DNA of 34,947 bases from Rikenellaceae bacterium. Lineage in GTDB: Bacteria; Bacteroidota; Bacteroidia; Bacteroidales; Rikenellaceae. The notes under the pieces are model-generated. The model did no database searches, had not been told where the DNA came from, and saw only the letters and a list, made by a program, of their open reading frames with translations. Positions 23,564-32,313 of the stretch are shown one piece after another (the stretch's first letter is position 1; every line of letters starts with the position of its first letter). The DNA is taken from assembly GCA_015060115.1 (NCBI GenBank), contig SUZB01000023.1, positions 1 through 34,947 on the forward strand. The letters run 5' to 3'. Both the position numbers and the translations under genes were made by a program.

Positions 23564-25549
23564 ATGAGATACTATCTTACTATAATAGCACTCCTTTTTG
23601 CATTTGTAGTGCGTGGTGCAGAGCCTCTGCGCCAGAGTTTTAGTCTAAATAGTGACTGGCAACTATTCCCCTCTTCGGCATTGGATAGCGATGATGCCGA
23701 GCATGTGTCGTTGCCCCACTCATTCGACAGCAATGCCGAACCTATGACCTATACACGCGAGTTTTTTGCACCGCGTGAGTGGAGCGACAAGCGAGTATTT
23801 CTCAGCTTTGGTGGCGTGGCGGGCAGTGCCGAGGTGGTGCTCAATGGTCGCTATGTGGGCGAGCATCGCGGTAACTTTACTTCGTTCACCTTCGAGATTA
23901 CCGACCGCTTGGCGTATGGCTCGAAAAACTATCTTATGGTCGGTGTGTCGCCCGCTTCGCGTAGCGATATGCTCCCCACCTCTTCGGATATTGAGCTTTA
24001 TGCAGGCATCTATCGCGATGTGGAAATCGTTGTTGCTGAGCGCGATATGATTTCGCCACTGCACTATTCGAGCGATGGTGTCTTTGTCGAGCAACATAAG
24101 ATTACGGCAGATAGTGCCGAGGGCGTTGTGCGCCTATATCTCTCGACAGCTGCCGAGCACCCTACGGTGGCGGTGCGCATAATCGACCCAAGTGGCTATG
24201 TGGCATTCGAGTCTGAGCAACGAGTGCAGAAATACAACACGGCACGCGGTGTGGAGCTACCTTTCCACTTCGCCTTTCCTGAGCTGTGGAGCCCTGAGAA
24301 TCCGCAGATGTATAGTGTGGTTGCGGAGTTGATGGTCGATGGCAAGATTAGCGATAGGGTAGAGCTTAAGACAGGATTTCGTAAGATTACAATCGGCGAT
24401 GATAACCGCCTGAACATCAACGATAAGGCGATAGCTGTTCGAGGCGTAAATATGGCTCACGACCGCTTTGGTCGTAGGCTCGTTGCAAGTCACGCAGATA
24501 TAGACTCCGACCTCGCCATTATCCGCGACCTTGGCGCAAATGCCATTCGCTCGATTGCCGGCCCTCACGATGGCTACCTCTATGAGCGTTGCAATGAGCA
24601 GGGCGTGTTGGTGTGGGTTGATATGCCCTTTATGCGTTCACCACTCTCGCTGACCGATATTTGCTACTATCCAACGCAAGCCTTCCGCAACAACGGCTTC
24701 GAGCAGTTGCGCGAGATTATTGCGCAGAATTACAACCACCCCTCGGTCGTTATGTGGGGCATCTTCTCGCTTGTTTGGCAGCGTGGTGATGACCCTGTGT
24801 CGTATGTTCGCGAGCTTAACGAGCTGGCGCATACGCTCGACAGCTCACGACCCACCGTTGCCGTAAGCAACAGCGATGGTGATATAAACTTTGTTACCGA
24901 CCTTATCGTCTTGCGCCAGGATGTAGGTCTGCGCCGTGGCAGTGCAGACGATATTGAGGTGTGGTGTCGTCAGCTTAAGGGCAATGCCAAGTTCGCCTCG
25001 TTGCGCTATGGCGTATGCTATGGCGAGGAGGGCTCGGTGGAGCATCAGACCGATGATGTTAGGCGTTCGGTGCGTGGCGAGAAGCTAATCCCTGAGCGCC
25101 GACAGACAGCGTTACACGAGCGCTACATCGCCCATATCGCCGAGGCGGACATCTTCTGGGGTGTATGGCTCGACAATATCTTCGACTACGCCTCTCCGCG
25201 CCGTGCCTATGGTGTTAATCAGTCTGGCTTGGTGGACTTTAAGCGCGAGAAAAGAAAAGATGCCTATTGGCTCTATCGTGCTCTTTGGAGCGCAGAGCCT
25301 ACGCTGCATATCGCAGAGAAGCGTTGGACACAGCGCCGTGATACCTTGCAACAAATCAAGGTGTATAGCTCTGTGGGTGAGCCACTTCTGCTAATGGATG
25401 AGGATACACTCAAGGTGCGTGAGGTAGCGCCACGACAATATGTCGCCGACTCGGTCGTTGTTCACGGCCGTGCGACAATCAGCGCCGAGGCGGGCGATAT
25501 GAGCGATAAGATTGGCTTTAGAGTTGGCACCTTTGGAGCACTCCGATAG
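23564..25549 (+). CDS. Glycoside hydrolase family 2-like protein, probably catalytically inactive
   Basis: The protein has 661 residues with a signal peptide about 1-19. Residues 20-160 are the GH2 jelly-roll, 165-275 the Ig-like domain and about 285-575 the TIM barrel. The fold markers are clear: LPHSFD, AEVVLNGRYVGEHRG, AIAVRGVNMAHD, NHPSVVMWGI. In active enzymes NHPSVVMWG leads to an Asn-Glu acid/base pair. Here residues 402-403 are Ser-Leu. The nucleophile motif, usually Ser-Glu-Tyr-Gly, reads SLRYG (479-483) with Arg481. Glu488 and Glu489 are nearby but in the wrong place. It may have become a binding protein. It overlaps wbqC by 32 bp, convergent. Confidence 0.85.
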   Translation: MRYYLTIIALLFAFVVRGAEPLRQSFSLNSDWQLFPSSALDSDDAEHVSLPHSFDSNAEPMTYTREFFAPREWSDKRVFLSFGGVAGSAEVVLNGRYVGEHRGNFTSFTFEITDRLAYGSKNYLMVGVSPASRSDMLPTSSDIELYAGIYRDVEIVVAERDMISPLHYSSDGVFVEQHKITADSAEGVVRLYLSTAAEHPTVAVRIIDPSGYVAFESEQRVQKYNTARGVELPFHFAFPELWSPENPQMYSVVAELMVDGKISDRVELKTGFRKITIGDDNRLNINDKAIAVRGVNMAHDRFGRRLVASHADIDSDLAIIRDLGANAIRSIAGPHDGYLYERCNEQGVLVWVDMPFMRSPLSLTDICYYPTQAFRNNGFEQLREIIAQNYNHPSVVMWGIFSLVWQRGDDPVSYVRELNELAHTLDSSRPTVAVSNSDGDINFVTDLIVLRQDVGLRRGSADDIEVWCRQLKGNAKFASLRYGVCYGEEGSVEHQTDDVRRSVRGEKLIPERRQTALHERYIAHIAEADIFWGVWLDNIFDYASPRRAYGVNQSGLVDFKREKRKDAYWLYRALWSAEPTLHIAEKRWTQRRDTLQQIKVYSSVGEPLLLMDEDTLKVREVAPRQYVADSVVVHGRATISAEAGDMSDKIGFRVGTFGALR

Positions 25550-26120
25550 CATCGCGACCCTCGCACATCAGAAGGTCGTAAATCGAGAGGTTTGGTTCGA
25601 AGGGTAGCCTATCATCAAATACCTGAATATAGGGCTCGGCACGAAATGTCGAGCCTCTTCGTTTGTCGCGAAGGTCGATATCCTTGTCCGATGCCACGGT
25701 ATACTGCTCCGAGATGCGTGGCACAGCGATTTTCAGCACCGAGCATACACCCTCCAAGGTCGCCATATTGAGGTCCACGAGCCACTTCCACTCCTTCGTG
25801 AATAGTGGCGTAAACCTATCGGCAAAGTAGTCATAATAGGGCGAGTTGCGGTATGCCGACTCCATTGCCACAAAGTGCTGATGTTGCCAGCGCTTCGAGT
25901 AGTCGATGCGCATCGAGCGCATAGCTTGGCGTGGGCGGTTGGCGTGGGCAAGCTGCACAGATAGTTGCATCACACCTCCCGATGTCATAATCTCGGTGCG
26001 GTTGCGCTCCGAGCGCTTTACATAGTTCTCGCCAAGGTCGATAACCGTATCTTCGCCACCCTTGACGATGGCTGTCCAATACTCCGTAGAGCCAAAATAT
26101 GCTGAGGGTAGAATTATCAT
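25518..26120 (-). CDS. WbqC-family protein
   Basis: The protein has 200 residues from the ATG at 26120; the longer frame runs into prmA. IILPSAYFGSTEYW at the start is the WbqC opening, followed by ENYVKRSERNRTEI, LSVQLAHANR and DYSKRWQHQHFVAMESAY, typical of the family. WbqC proteins occur in polysaccharide loci and beside signal peptidase genes, but no activity is established. The start lies 8 bp past the prmA stop. Its 3' end overlaps the end of the GH2-like gene on the opposite strand. Confidence 0.85.
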   Translation of the reverse strand: MIILPSAYFGSTEYWTAIVKGGEDTVIDLGENYVKRSERNRTEIMTSGGVMQLSVQLAHANRPRQAMRSMRIDYSKRWQHQHFVAMESAYRNSPYYDYFADRFTPLFTKEWKWLVDLNMATLEGVCSVLKIAVPRISEQYTVASDKDIDLRDKRRGSTFRAEPYIQVFDDRLPFEPNLSIYDLLMCEGRDAIGVLQRCQL

Positions 26121-26128
26121 CGTTGCAC

Positions 26129-26968
26129 CTATTTTTTGAATACCAAACATACCCAACCCTCCTCTTCGCTCTGGGCTATGGGGCATAGTCCACGCACAGA
26201 TACGGCGGTGGTAATATCGGCAATATCTTCGACAAGAAAGCCACTTAGAAGTAGCTTGCCACCCTCGTTGAGGGCTTCAACATAGCGGTCGATGTCGTTG
26301 AGGATTATATTGCGGTTGATATTTGCCAATACCATATCGTATTTGCGACCATCTACGACCTCTACCGTGCCAAGCAATACCGATATTTGCTCGGCTATGC
26401 CATTGAGCTGGGCGGCCTCCTCGGCACTCGCTGTTGACCAAGGGTCGATATCTACAGCATCGGCGTGCTCAGCACCACATTTGATAGCGGCAATCGACAA
26501 AACACCTGTACCACAGCCTACATCAAGCACACGCCCAGAGGGGTTGAGCGAGTGGATTGCACGACACATCATTCGTGTTGTGTGGTGGTGGCCAGAGCCA
26601 AACGACATCGAGGGTTTGACGATGATGTCGATGACTGCATCGGCTGGCGCAGGGTGGTGCGCTGCTCGGATAACTATCTTATTATCAATATCTACCGGGC
26701 TGAAGCTCTCCTCCTCCCAACGCTCGTTCCAATTCTCGTCTTCTATCTCCTCTTCGCTCACCACCGTGCCATAGTCGGCAACCGTAGCAAGCGCCTCCTC
26801 ACGACACTCCGCCCAGCTCTCCTTAAGGATAAAGGCGTGGAGTGTTGCACCCTCAGTGGTGGGTGCTGTGTCGAAACTCTCGAAGGGGAAGTCTGCCAAA
26901 AAGGCGGTGGCAATCTCGGCCATCTCCTCATCGGGGCAAGATATTGTAAGGACGATATATTTTCTCAT
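26129..26968 (-). CDS. prmA: Ribosomal protein L11 methyltransferase
   Basis: The protein has 279 residues. ENWNERWEEESFSPV near 78-92 is the PrmA signature, followed by FGSGHHHTTRMM (124-135). RVLDVGCGTGVLSIAAIKCG (144-163) is the AdoMet-binding motif I, and NINRNIIL near 217-224 matches the NPPF-like catalytic motif of this family. PrmA trimethylates ribosomal protein L11. It starts from a divergent promoter shared with xerD, and wbqC follows 8 bp after. Confidence 0.92.
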   Translation of the reverse strand: MRKYIVLTISCPDEEMAEIATAFLADFPFESFDTAPTTEGATLHAFILKESWAECREEALATVADYGTVVSEEEIEDENWNERWEEESFSPVDIDNKIVIRAAHHPAPADAVIDIIVKPSMSFGSGHHHTTRMMCRAIHSLNPSGRVLDVGCGTGVLSIAAIKCGAEHADAVDIDPWSTASAEEAAQLNGIAEQISVLLGTVEVVDGRKYDMVLANINRNIILNDIDRYVEALNEGGKLLLSGFLVEDIADITTAVSVRGLCPIAQSEEEGWVCLVFKK

Positions 26969-27029
26969 TGTTTATAGAGCCTCCCAGCAAAATATTTGTG
27001 TGATATTATGTAAAATTTCCAAATTTTTC

Positions 27030-27050
27030 GTATCTTTGAAACAAAGATAC
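27030..27050. promoter_or_regulatory. Palindromic divergent promoter between prmA and xerD
   Basis: A perfect 9-bp inverted repeat with spacer AAA holds a -7 element on each strand: TATCTTTG on plus (27031-27038) and on minus (27049-27042). The plus element lies 19 bases before the xerD ATG at 27058. The minus element is 73 bases before the prmA ATG. The two promoters overlap, so polymerase could serve only one at a time. -33 elements are weak on both sides. Confidence 0.65.
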
Positions 27051-27057
27051 AAAGAAA

Positions 27058-27963
27058 ATGGCAGAAAGTCATAAAAAGTGGGAAGTTTTTGCACGCGACT
27101 ATCGTCGTTATATTCGCCTTGAGAAGCATCTCTCGGAGAATACTGTCGATGCGTATATGCGTGATTTGGAGGAGTTTGCCCACTATATTATGCGCTGGTT
27201 TGATGTTTCGCCTGAGCGTGTCGAACAGCCTATGATTGAGCGCTATATGGCGTGGCTCTACGACGAGGGTCGTAGCCGTGCCTCGCAGGCGCGTAGGCTG
27301 AGTGGAATAAAGAGTTTCTATAACTTCCTGCTCCTTGGCGACCGTATCGAGCAGTTGCCTACCGAGTATATCGAAGCGCCTAAGGCACGCCGAGCCTTGC
27401 CCGATGTTCTGACCCTTGACGAGATAGATGCCCTTGTTCGCACCTTCGATATTACGACCGCCAAGGGTTGTCGTGATAGCGCCATTGTCGAGGTTCTCTA
27501 TTCGTGCGGTCTGCGTGTCTCGGAGCTATGCTCTCTGCGTCTCGATAACCTCTTCTTTGGCGAGGGTTATATCCGTATCGTCGGCAAGGGCGATAAGCAA
27601 CGCTTAGTCCCCGTAAGCTCGGCTGCACGCGACAAAATACAGCTCTATATGGAGCATCGCAAGCCTAAGCATCGCTCGGAGCCTGCGCTCTTTTTGAACA
27701 ACCGAGGTGAGCCTCTCACGCGCGTTATGGTCTTTAATATCATTAAGCAGGCGGCTTTATTGGCGGGTATCGACAAGCAGATTAGCCCCCACACCCTGCG
27801 CCACTCCTTCGCTACACATCTGTTGGAGGGTGGCGCCAATATCCGACAGGTGCAGGAGCTGCTGGGCCACGAGAGCATCGTAACCACCGAGATATATACC
27901 CACCTCGACCGTAAGCACCTTACGCAAGTTGTTGAGGACTCGTTTGTTGATGTTGAAATCTAA
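27058..27963 (+). CDS. xerD: Tyrosine recombinase XerD
   Basis: The protein has 301 residues. The SAM-like N-terminal domain covers about 8-95. The catalytic set is complete: Arg153 (CGLRVSEL), Lys177 (GKGDKQR), His245 and Arg248 ([12 protein letters not shown]), His271 (LLGHESI) and Tyr280 (IYTHLD). It resolves chromosome dimers at dif with XerC and FtsK. XerD and XerC are difficult to tell apart here; the length and C-terminus fit XerD. It starts at the ATG just after the palindromic promoter. There is no sign of an adjacent mobile element. Confidence 0.9.
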   Translation: MAESHKKWEVFARDYRRYIRLEKHLSENTVDAYMRDLEEFAHYIMRWFDVSPERVEQPMIERYMAWLYDEGRSRASQARRLSGIKSFYNFLLLGDRIEQLPTEYIEAPKARRALPDVLTLDEIDALVRTFDITTAKGCRDSAIVEVLYSCGLRVSELCSLRLDNLFFGEGYIRIVGKGDKQRLVPVSSAARDKIQLYMEHRKPKHRSEPALFLNNRGEPLTRVMVFNIIKQAALLAGIDKQISPHTLRHSFATHLLEGGANIRQVQELLGHESIVTTEIYTHLDRKHLTQVVEDSFVDVEI

Positions 27964-27974
27964 CTTTTGGGCTT

Positions 27975-28934
27975 ATGAGAAAGATTGTTGCAATACTTCT
28001 GTTTTTGACGCTCTCGCCTATGGCCTTTGCCGGGGAGCAGGAGGTGCGCATTGATGCCGATTGGGGTACGCTTTATGGTACGCTTGCCGTACCTGAGGAG
28101 GGCGCCACGACAGCCGTTGTTATCGTTGCCGGCTCAGGGCCTACCGACCGCAATGGCAACTCGTCGTTGCAGATTACCACCTACGCCTATAAGATGCTAT
28201 CCGATGCCTTGGTGGATAAAGGTTATGCAGTCCTGCGCTACGACAAGCGAGCTATCGGTATGAGCCTTGCACCGCGTGAGGTTGTGCTCTCGGCAGTATT
28301 CTCGGATTTTGTCGATGATGCTGCCTTATGTGTTGATTATCTGCGTAATGCGGGCTATGATAAGGTCGTTGTTGCAGGGCATAGCGAGGGTGGTATGGTT
28401 GCCCTACACCTCGCCTTGCGTGACAATGTGGCGGTAGATGGTATCGTTTTGCTCTCGGCTGCGGGCTATCCGATGGATACAATCCTTATGCGCCAGCTCT
28501 CGGCACAGCTGATGCCCTCGTATATGGGCCTGATGGTATCGGCTACCGACATTATCCAGCGACTTAAGCGTGGCGAGGATGTGGCGGAAGATAGGATACC
28601 CAAGGAGCTTATCTCGCTCTTCCACCCCTCGGTGCAGCCCTACCTGCGTAGCTATCTTACTACCGACCCTGCCGAGCTTATCGCCAAGGTGGAGTGCCCT
28701 ACGCTGATTATCTCTGGTGGTCGCGATATTCAGATTTCGGTGGATAATGCCGAGCGATTGTTCTCTTCGTCAAAGGGCGCTAAGCATATCTCGTTTGCCG
28801 ATATGAGCCATGTGCTTAAAGATGCTACGACCGATGATAGAATAGAGCAGATGTTGTCGGTATATACCAACTCGCAACTACCTCTTACCGAGGGCTTAGC
28901 AGATGCAATAGTAGAATTTTTGAAATCATTATAA
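27975..28934 (+). CDS. Secreted alpha/beta hydrolase
   Basis: The protein has 319 residues with a signal peptide about 1-19 (SPMAFAGEQ). The alpha/beta hydrolase core has GSGPTDRNGNSS near 53-64, VVVAGHSEGGMVAL (131-144) with nucleophile Ser137, GGRDIQIS with the acidic residue, and ADMSHVLK with the histidine, so the triad is complete. Substrate type is not readable; esters or amides of small molecules are possible. It would be periplasmic. It starts 12 bp after xerD and leads a plus-strand run of envelope genes. Confidence 0.82.
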   Translation: MRKIVAILLFLTLSPMAFAGEQEVRIDADWGTLYGTLAVPEEGATTAVVIVAGSGPTDRNGNSSLQITTYAYKMLSDALVDKGYAVLRYDKRAIGMSLAPREVVLSAVFSDFVDDAALCVDYLRNAGYDKVVVAGHSEGGMVALHLALRDNVAVDGIVLLSAAGYPMDTILMRQLSAQLMPSYMGLMVSATDIIQRLKRGEDVAEDRIPKELISLFHPSVQPYLRSYLTTDPAELIAKVECPTLIISGGRDIQISVDNAERLFSSSKGAKHISFADMSHVLKDATTDDRIEQMLSVYTNSQLPLTEGLADAIVEFLKSL

Positions 28935-28954
28935 ACCTTAAAACCTAATACGCT

Positions 28955-29677
28955 ATGGGACTCTTTTCACGCCTTTTTGGTGGCTCTAAGCCCACCGTTG
29001 CCTACCCTTCGGATGTCGTTACGATTAATGGCAAGGAGCTGAAGCTGACCTTCTTTGCTCACGCCTCTATTGCCATCGAGTATGAGGGGCGCACAATCTA
29101 TGTAGACCCCGTTCAGGGTAATGCTCGTTACGAGGAGCTTAAGAAGGCCGATATGATTTTGGTTACACACTCCCACTACGACCACTTCGATATGGAGGCT
29201 ATCGAAAACCTCCAGCAGAGCGGTACGCACATCCTCTTGGATAAGACCTCTGCCGAGGGCTTTCAGGGCGACTGCTACACGATGCTCCCCGGCTCTGTTG
29301 CCGAGCCCTATGCCGATATTCGTGTCGAGGCTGTTGCGGCGTACAACACTTCTAAGAGCCAGTTGCAGTTCCACCCCAAGGAGCGCGAGGATTGTGGCTA
29401 TATCTTAACCTTGGGCGATGCTGTGCGCATCTATATTTCGGGCGATACCGAGCCTACCGAGGAGCAGCGTGCTATCCGCGATATCGACATTGCCTTTATC
29501 TGCGTCAATCAGCCCTATACGATGAAGCCGGAGCAGGCTGTTGAGGCTGTCAAGGCTCTTAAGCCCAAGATTTACTACCCCTATCACTATGGTCAGGTCG
29601 AGGAGCCTACGGATGTCGAGGCGCTAAAGAAGATGCTTGACTCGGTGTGTGATGTTCGTATCCGACCACTCGCATAA
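28955..29677 (+). CDS. MBL-fold metal-dependent hydrolase (UPF0173-like)
   Basis: The protein has 240 residues. It is a metallo-beta-lactamase fold with THSHYDHFD at 71-79 (HxHxDH), GDTEPTEEQ near 159-167 and a final histidine in YYPYHYGQVE. The family includes UPF0173 hydrolases and phosphoesterases of unknown substrate. No signal peptide is seen, so it should be cytoplasmic. Its 3' end overlaps the start of the ComEC gene by 26 bases. ComEC here lacks its own MBL domain, but this protein is not the usual ComEC C-terminal domain. Confidence 0.8.
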   Translation: MGLFSRLFGGSKPTVAYPSDVVTINGKELKLTFFAHASIAIEYEGRTIYVDPVQGNARYEELKKADMILVTHSHYDHFDMEAIENLQQSGTHILLDKTSAEGFQGDCYTMLPGSVAEPYADIRVEAVAAYNTSKSQLQFHPKEREDCGYILTLGDAVRIYISGDTEPTEEQRAIRDIDIAFICVNQPYTMKPEQAVEAVKALKPKIYYPYHYGQVEEPTDVEALKKMLDSVCDVRIRPLA

Positions 29678-31151
29678 ACGACTATCGCTTAACGCATTAG
29701 GGCATCGACTACGGTTGATGCCTATGCTTATTATATCCCTTAGCTTCGCCCTCGGTATCGTTGTTGCCGATAGCTTTTCGGTGCCTCTTTGGGCTATCTT
29801 TAGCGGTGTTATTCTCGCAGGCGTTATGGCTCTTGTCGTGCGCTCCTCGTTGCGCTTGGTCTATTGCGCCTTGGCAATCGCTCTCTTGGGCTATGCTGCC
29901 TCGGTAAAGAGTGCGCCCCACGCCACGATGCCCTACGATGTACCTTGCAATATGGTTGTCGTTGTTCGTGGTCTGCCTGCTCCGCGCGATGGCTATCGTG
30001 TCGCCGAGGGCAGGGTCGAGGCCTACGAGGCTGACGATGGCTGGCATAGTGTTGACGAGAGGGTGCAGTTGTGGTTGCGTAGCGACTCCTTGGCCGAGGG
30101 CGATAGGGCGCTTGTCGAGGGCCGTCTTGTAAGGCGTATGTCGCGCTACGAGGGCTACGATGAGTTGCTCTGCCGTAGGGGCTATGTGGGTGGCGTAGGT
30201 GTCAATGACTTTAACCTCATAAGTGTCGATAATCGCCGTGCTACAACCCTGCAACAGCGTGCCGTGGAGAGACTTGGTCGCTATTGTGGCGACTCGCTCT
30301 CGCACGCAACGGTTGAGGCTATGGTGGCGGGGTCGAGGAGTGGCATTACAGCCGAATTGCGCGAGGCATACTCACTGACAGGCCTTTCGCATATCTTGGC
30401 CGTGTCGGGTCTGCACCTTGCTGTGGTGGCTCAGGCGGTGGGGTGGTTGCTGATGCCTCTCGCGCTTGTGCATCGTGGTCATCGTCTTCGCAATCTGCTT
30501 GTTATCGTTGCTCTGTGGCTCTTTGCCTTTGCAAGTGGTGCATCGCCCTCGGTGTTGCGTGCTGCAACGATGTTTACGGTTGTACAACTCGCCCATCTCT
30601 CCTCCTCGCGCTACAATTCGCTTAATGCGCTGATGGCTACTATTTTCTTACTTCTCGTCTATCGCCCCAACTACCTCTACGACCTTAGCTTCCAGCTCTC
30701 GGTCTTGGCCGTTGTGGGCATCGTTGTTTGGGCTGTGCCTATTGTGCGTGGCATAAGGAGCAGAAGCTCGGTGGTGCGCATCTTGCTGTCGAGCTTTGCT
30801 GTGGGTGTCGTTGCTACGCTCTGGACAATGCCCATTGTGTCGTACCACTTTAGTAATCTGCCACTTATCGGTGTTGTTGTTACACCATTGCTGTTGCCAC
30901 TATCTTCTGTTATCGTTGGTTTAGGTGTTGTAGCCTTGGCTCTGCCCTCGCCGCTCTCTACGCCCTTTATCGCCCTTGCCGAGTGGGTTGCGTGGGTGCA
31001 AAATAGGGTTGTTATGGTCGCCTCTGAGCCGTGGTGGGCGGGTGTTGAGTATCGCTTAGACGAGGGGAAGGTGTTTGCTATTTATGCTCTCTATGCGATA
31101 ATTACTGTCGTAATGTGGAGCGTGGAACGAAAAAAAGTGATAACTTTGTAG
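29652..31151 (+). CDS. ComEC/Rec2-family DNA uptake channel protein, no MBL domain
   Basis: The protein has 499 residues. The N-terminal part has membrane segments near 25-80 and a DUF4131-like OB region about 90-190. ILAVSGLHLAVVAQ near 247-260 is the ComEC/Rec2 competence signature, followed by GASPSVLRAATMF (294-306) and several more membrane segments. ComEC moves single-stranded DNA across the inner membrane during transformation. Many ComEC proteins also have a C-terminal MBL domain, absent here, as in many Bacteroidota. The start is uncertain: ATG 29652 is used, and ATG 29718 is possible. Confidence 0.85.
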   Translation: MFVSDHSHKRLSLNALGHRLRLMPMLIISLSFALGIVVADSFSVPLWAIFSGVILAGVMALVVRSSLRLVYCALAIALLGYAASVKSAPHATMPYDVPCNMVVVVRGLPAPRDGYRVAEGRVEAYEADDGWHSVDERVQLWLRSDSLAEGDRALVEGRLVRRMSRYEGYDELLCRRGYVGGVGVNDFNLISVDNRRATTLQQRAVERLGRYCGDSLSHATVEAMVAGSRSGITAELREAYSLTGLSHILAVSGLHLAVVAQAVGWLLMPLALVHRGHRLRNLLVIVALWLFAFASGASPSVLRAATMFTVVQLAHLSSSRYNSLNALMATIFLLLVYRPNYLYDLSFQLSVLAVVGIVVWAVPIVRGIRSRSSVVRILLSSFAVGVVATLWTMPIVSYHFSNLPLIGVVVTPLLLPLSSVIVGLGVVALALPSPLSTPFIALAEWVAWVQNRVVMVASEPWWAGVEYRLDEGKVFAIYALYAIITVVMWSVERKKVITL

Positions 31152-31154
31152 TCA

Positions 31155-32312
31155 ATGACAGATATAGACTTGGAAATATTGCTCTCTAAGGAGGTGCGAG
31201 AGGCTATCGAGCGTAACATCGAGCGCGACCCTGCAAAGGTGGCGCTGGATAGAGGTGTGCCCCACGCTGCGATGGTCGCTACGCAGGTTAAATATCTGCA
31301 GCGCGCACGCCGTAAGCTACCCTCGTTGTACGCCAAGCGGTGCATTATTCCGCCTCGTGCCTTTGAGCAGTCGTCGAGCGAGGAGAGTGCCGAGCGTAAG
31401 ATGCTGTCGGGCGACACGGTCTTGGACCTTACTTGCGGACTGGGCATCGATGCGATGGCGCTATCGAAGCGTTTTCGCCGTGTGGTGGCGCTGGAGCGTG
31501 ATGCGGTGTTGGCTGATGTGGTAAGGGCAAATTTGCGCCTCTTGGGTATTGATAATGTGGAGGTTGTAACCGCCTCTTCGGAGGAGTATGTGGCTACGAC
31601 TACTGAGCACTTCGACTGGATATTTGCCGACCCCGACCGCCGAAGCGATACGGGGCGCAAGATGGTCTGTATGGAGGAGTGCTCGCCCAATATTATCGCT
31701 CTGATGCCTCGTCTTCGTAAGATCTCCTATCGTCAGGCTATCAAGCTCTCGCCAATGTTCGACTGCGAGGAGGCGTTTCGTCTATTGTCTCCCTCTACGG
31801 TCGAGGTTGTATCTATTGCGGGCGAGTGCAAGGAGCTAAATATCTATACTCCGAGTGAGCGTGATATGTTGCGTATCGCCATTGTTGGGCGTGGCGAGTG
31901 GCTGTTTGAGCCCTCGGCGATGCACGCCGAGCCTACCCGCTCGACATTCGACCCTTCGGCATATCGCTATATGATAATCCCCGATGTGGCGTTGCAGAAG
32001 GCGCGTGTTGCCATTGCTGCCCTTATTTCATCTGCCTCGATATGGTCAAACAATGGCTACGCCTTTGCCACTGAACTCCCTGCGGAGCCTATCCCTGGCC
32101 GTGTCTACGCTATCGAGAGCATCGACCGCTACCGCCCCAAGGAGCTTAAGCGTAAACTTAAGGGTGTGGGCGTGGAGCTACTAAAGCGCGATACCTCGCT
32201 CGCTGTTGAGGCGGTGCGCCGTCAGCTTGGGTTGCGTGCAGGAAGTGAGAGGCTGTTGGCTCTTACGACTATCGATGGCGAAAATTGGATAATAGCCTTA
32301 AAATCAATATAA
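31155..32312 (+). CDS. Class I SAM-dependent methyltransferase with THUMP-like C-terminal domain
   Basis: The protein has 385 residues. VLDLTCGLGIDAMALS (89-104) is the AdoMet motif I, and FADPDRRSDTGRK (157-169) carries the catalytic DP-type loop of this Bacteroidota family. Residues about 310-385 end with RYRPKELKRKLKGVGVELLK, the THUMP-like domain that suggests RNA binding. The target RNA is unknown. The ATG lies 3 bp after the comEC stop and is followed by the YihY fusion after one base. It is likely a cytoplasmic RNA-modifying enzyme. Confidence 0.85.
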   Translation: MTDIDLEILLSKEVREAIERNIERDPAKVALDRGVPHAAMVATQVKYLQRARRKLPSLYAKRCIIPPRAFEQSSSEESAERKMLSGDTVLDLTCGLGIDAMALSKRFRRVVALERDAVLADVVRANLRLLGIDNVEVVTASSEEYVATTTEHFDWIFADPDRRSDTGRKMVCMEECSPNIIALMPRLRKISYRQAIKLSPMFDCEEAFRLLSPSTVEVVSIAGECKELNIYTPSERDMLRIAIVGRGEWLFEPSAMHAEPTRSTFDPSAYRYMIIPDVALQKARVAIAALISSASIWSNNGYAFATELPAEPIPGRVYAIESIDRYRPKELKRKLKGVGVELLKRDTSLAVEAVRRQLGLRAGSERLLALTTIDGENWIIALKSI

Positions 32313-32313
32313 T

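Noticed and set aside
27058..27963. The XerD-type recombinase as an integrase of a mobile element
   Set aside because: Size and motifs match the housekeeping XerD, the neighbours are core genes, and no attachment repeats or cargo genes are visible.
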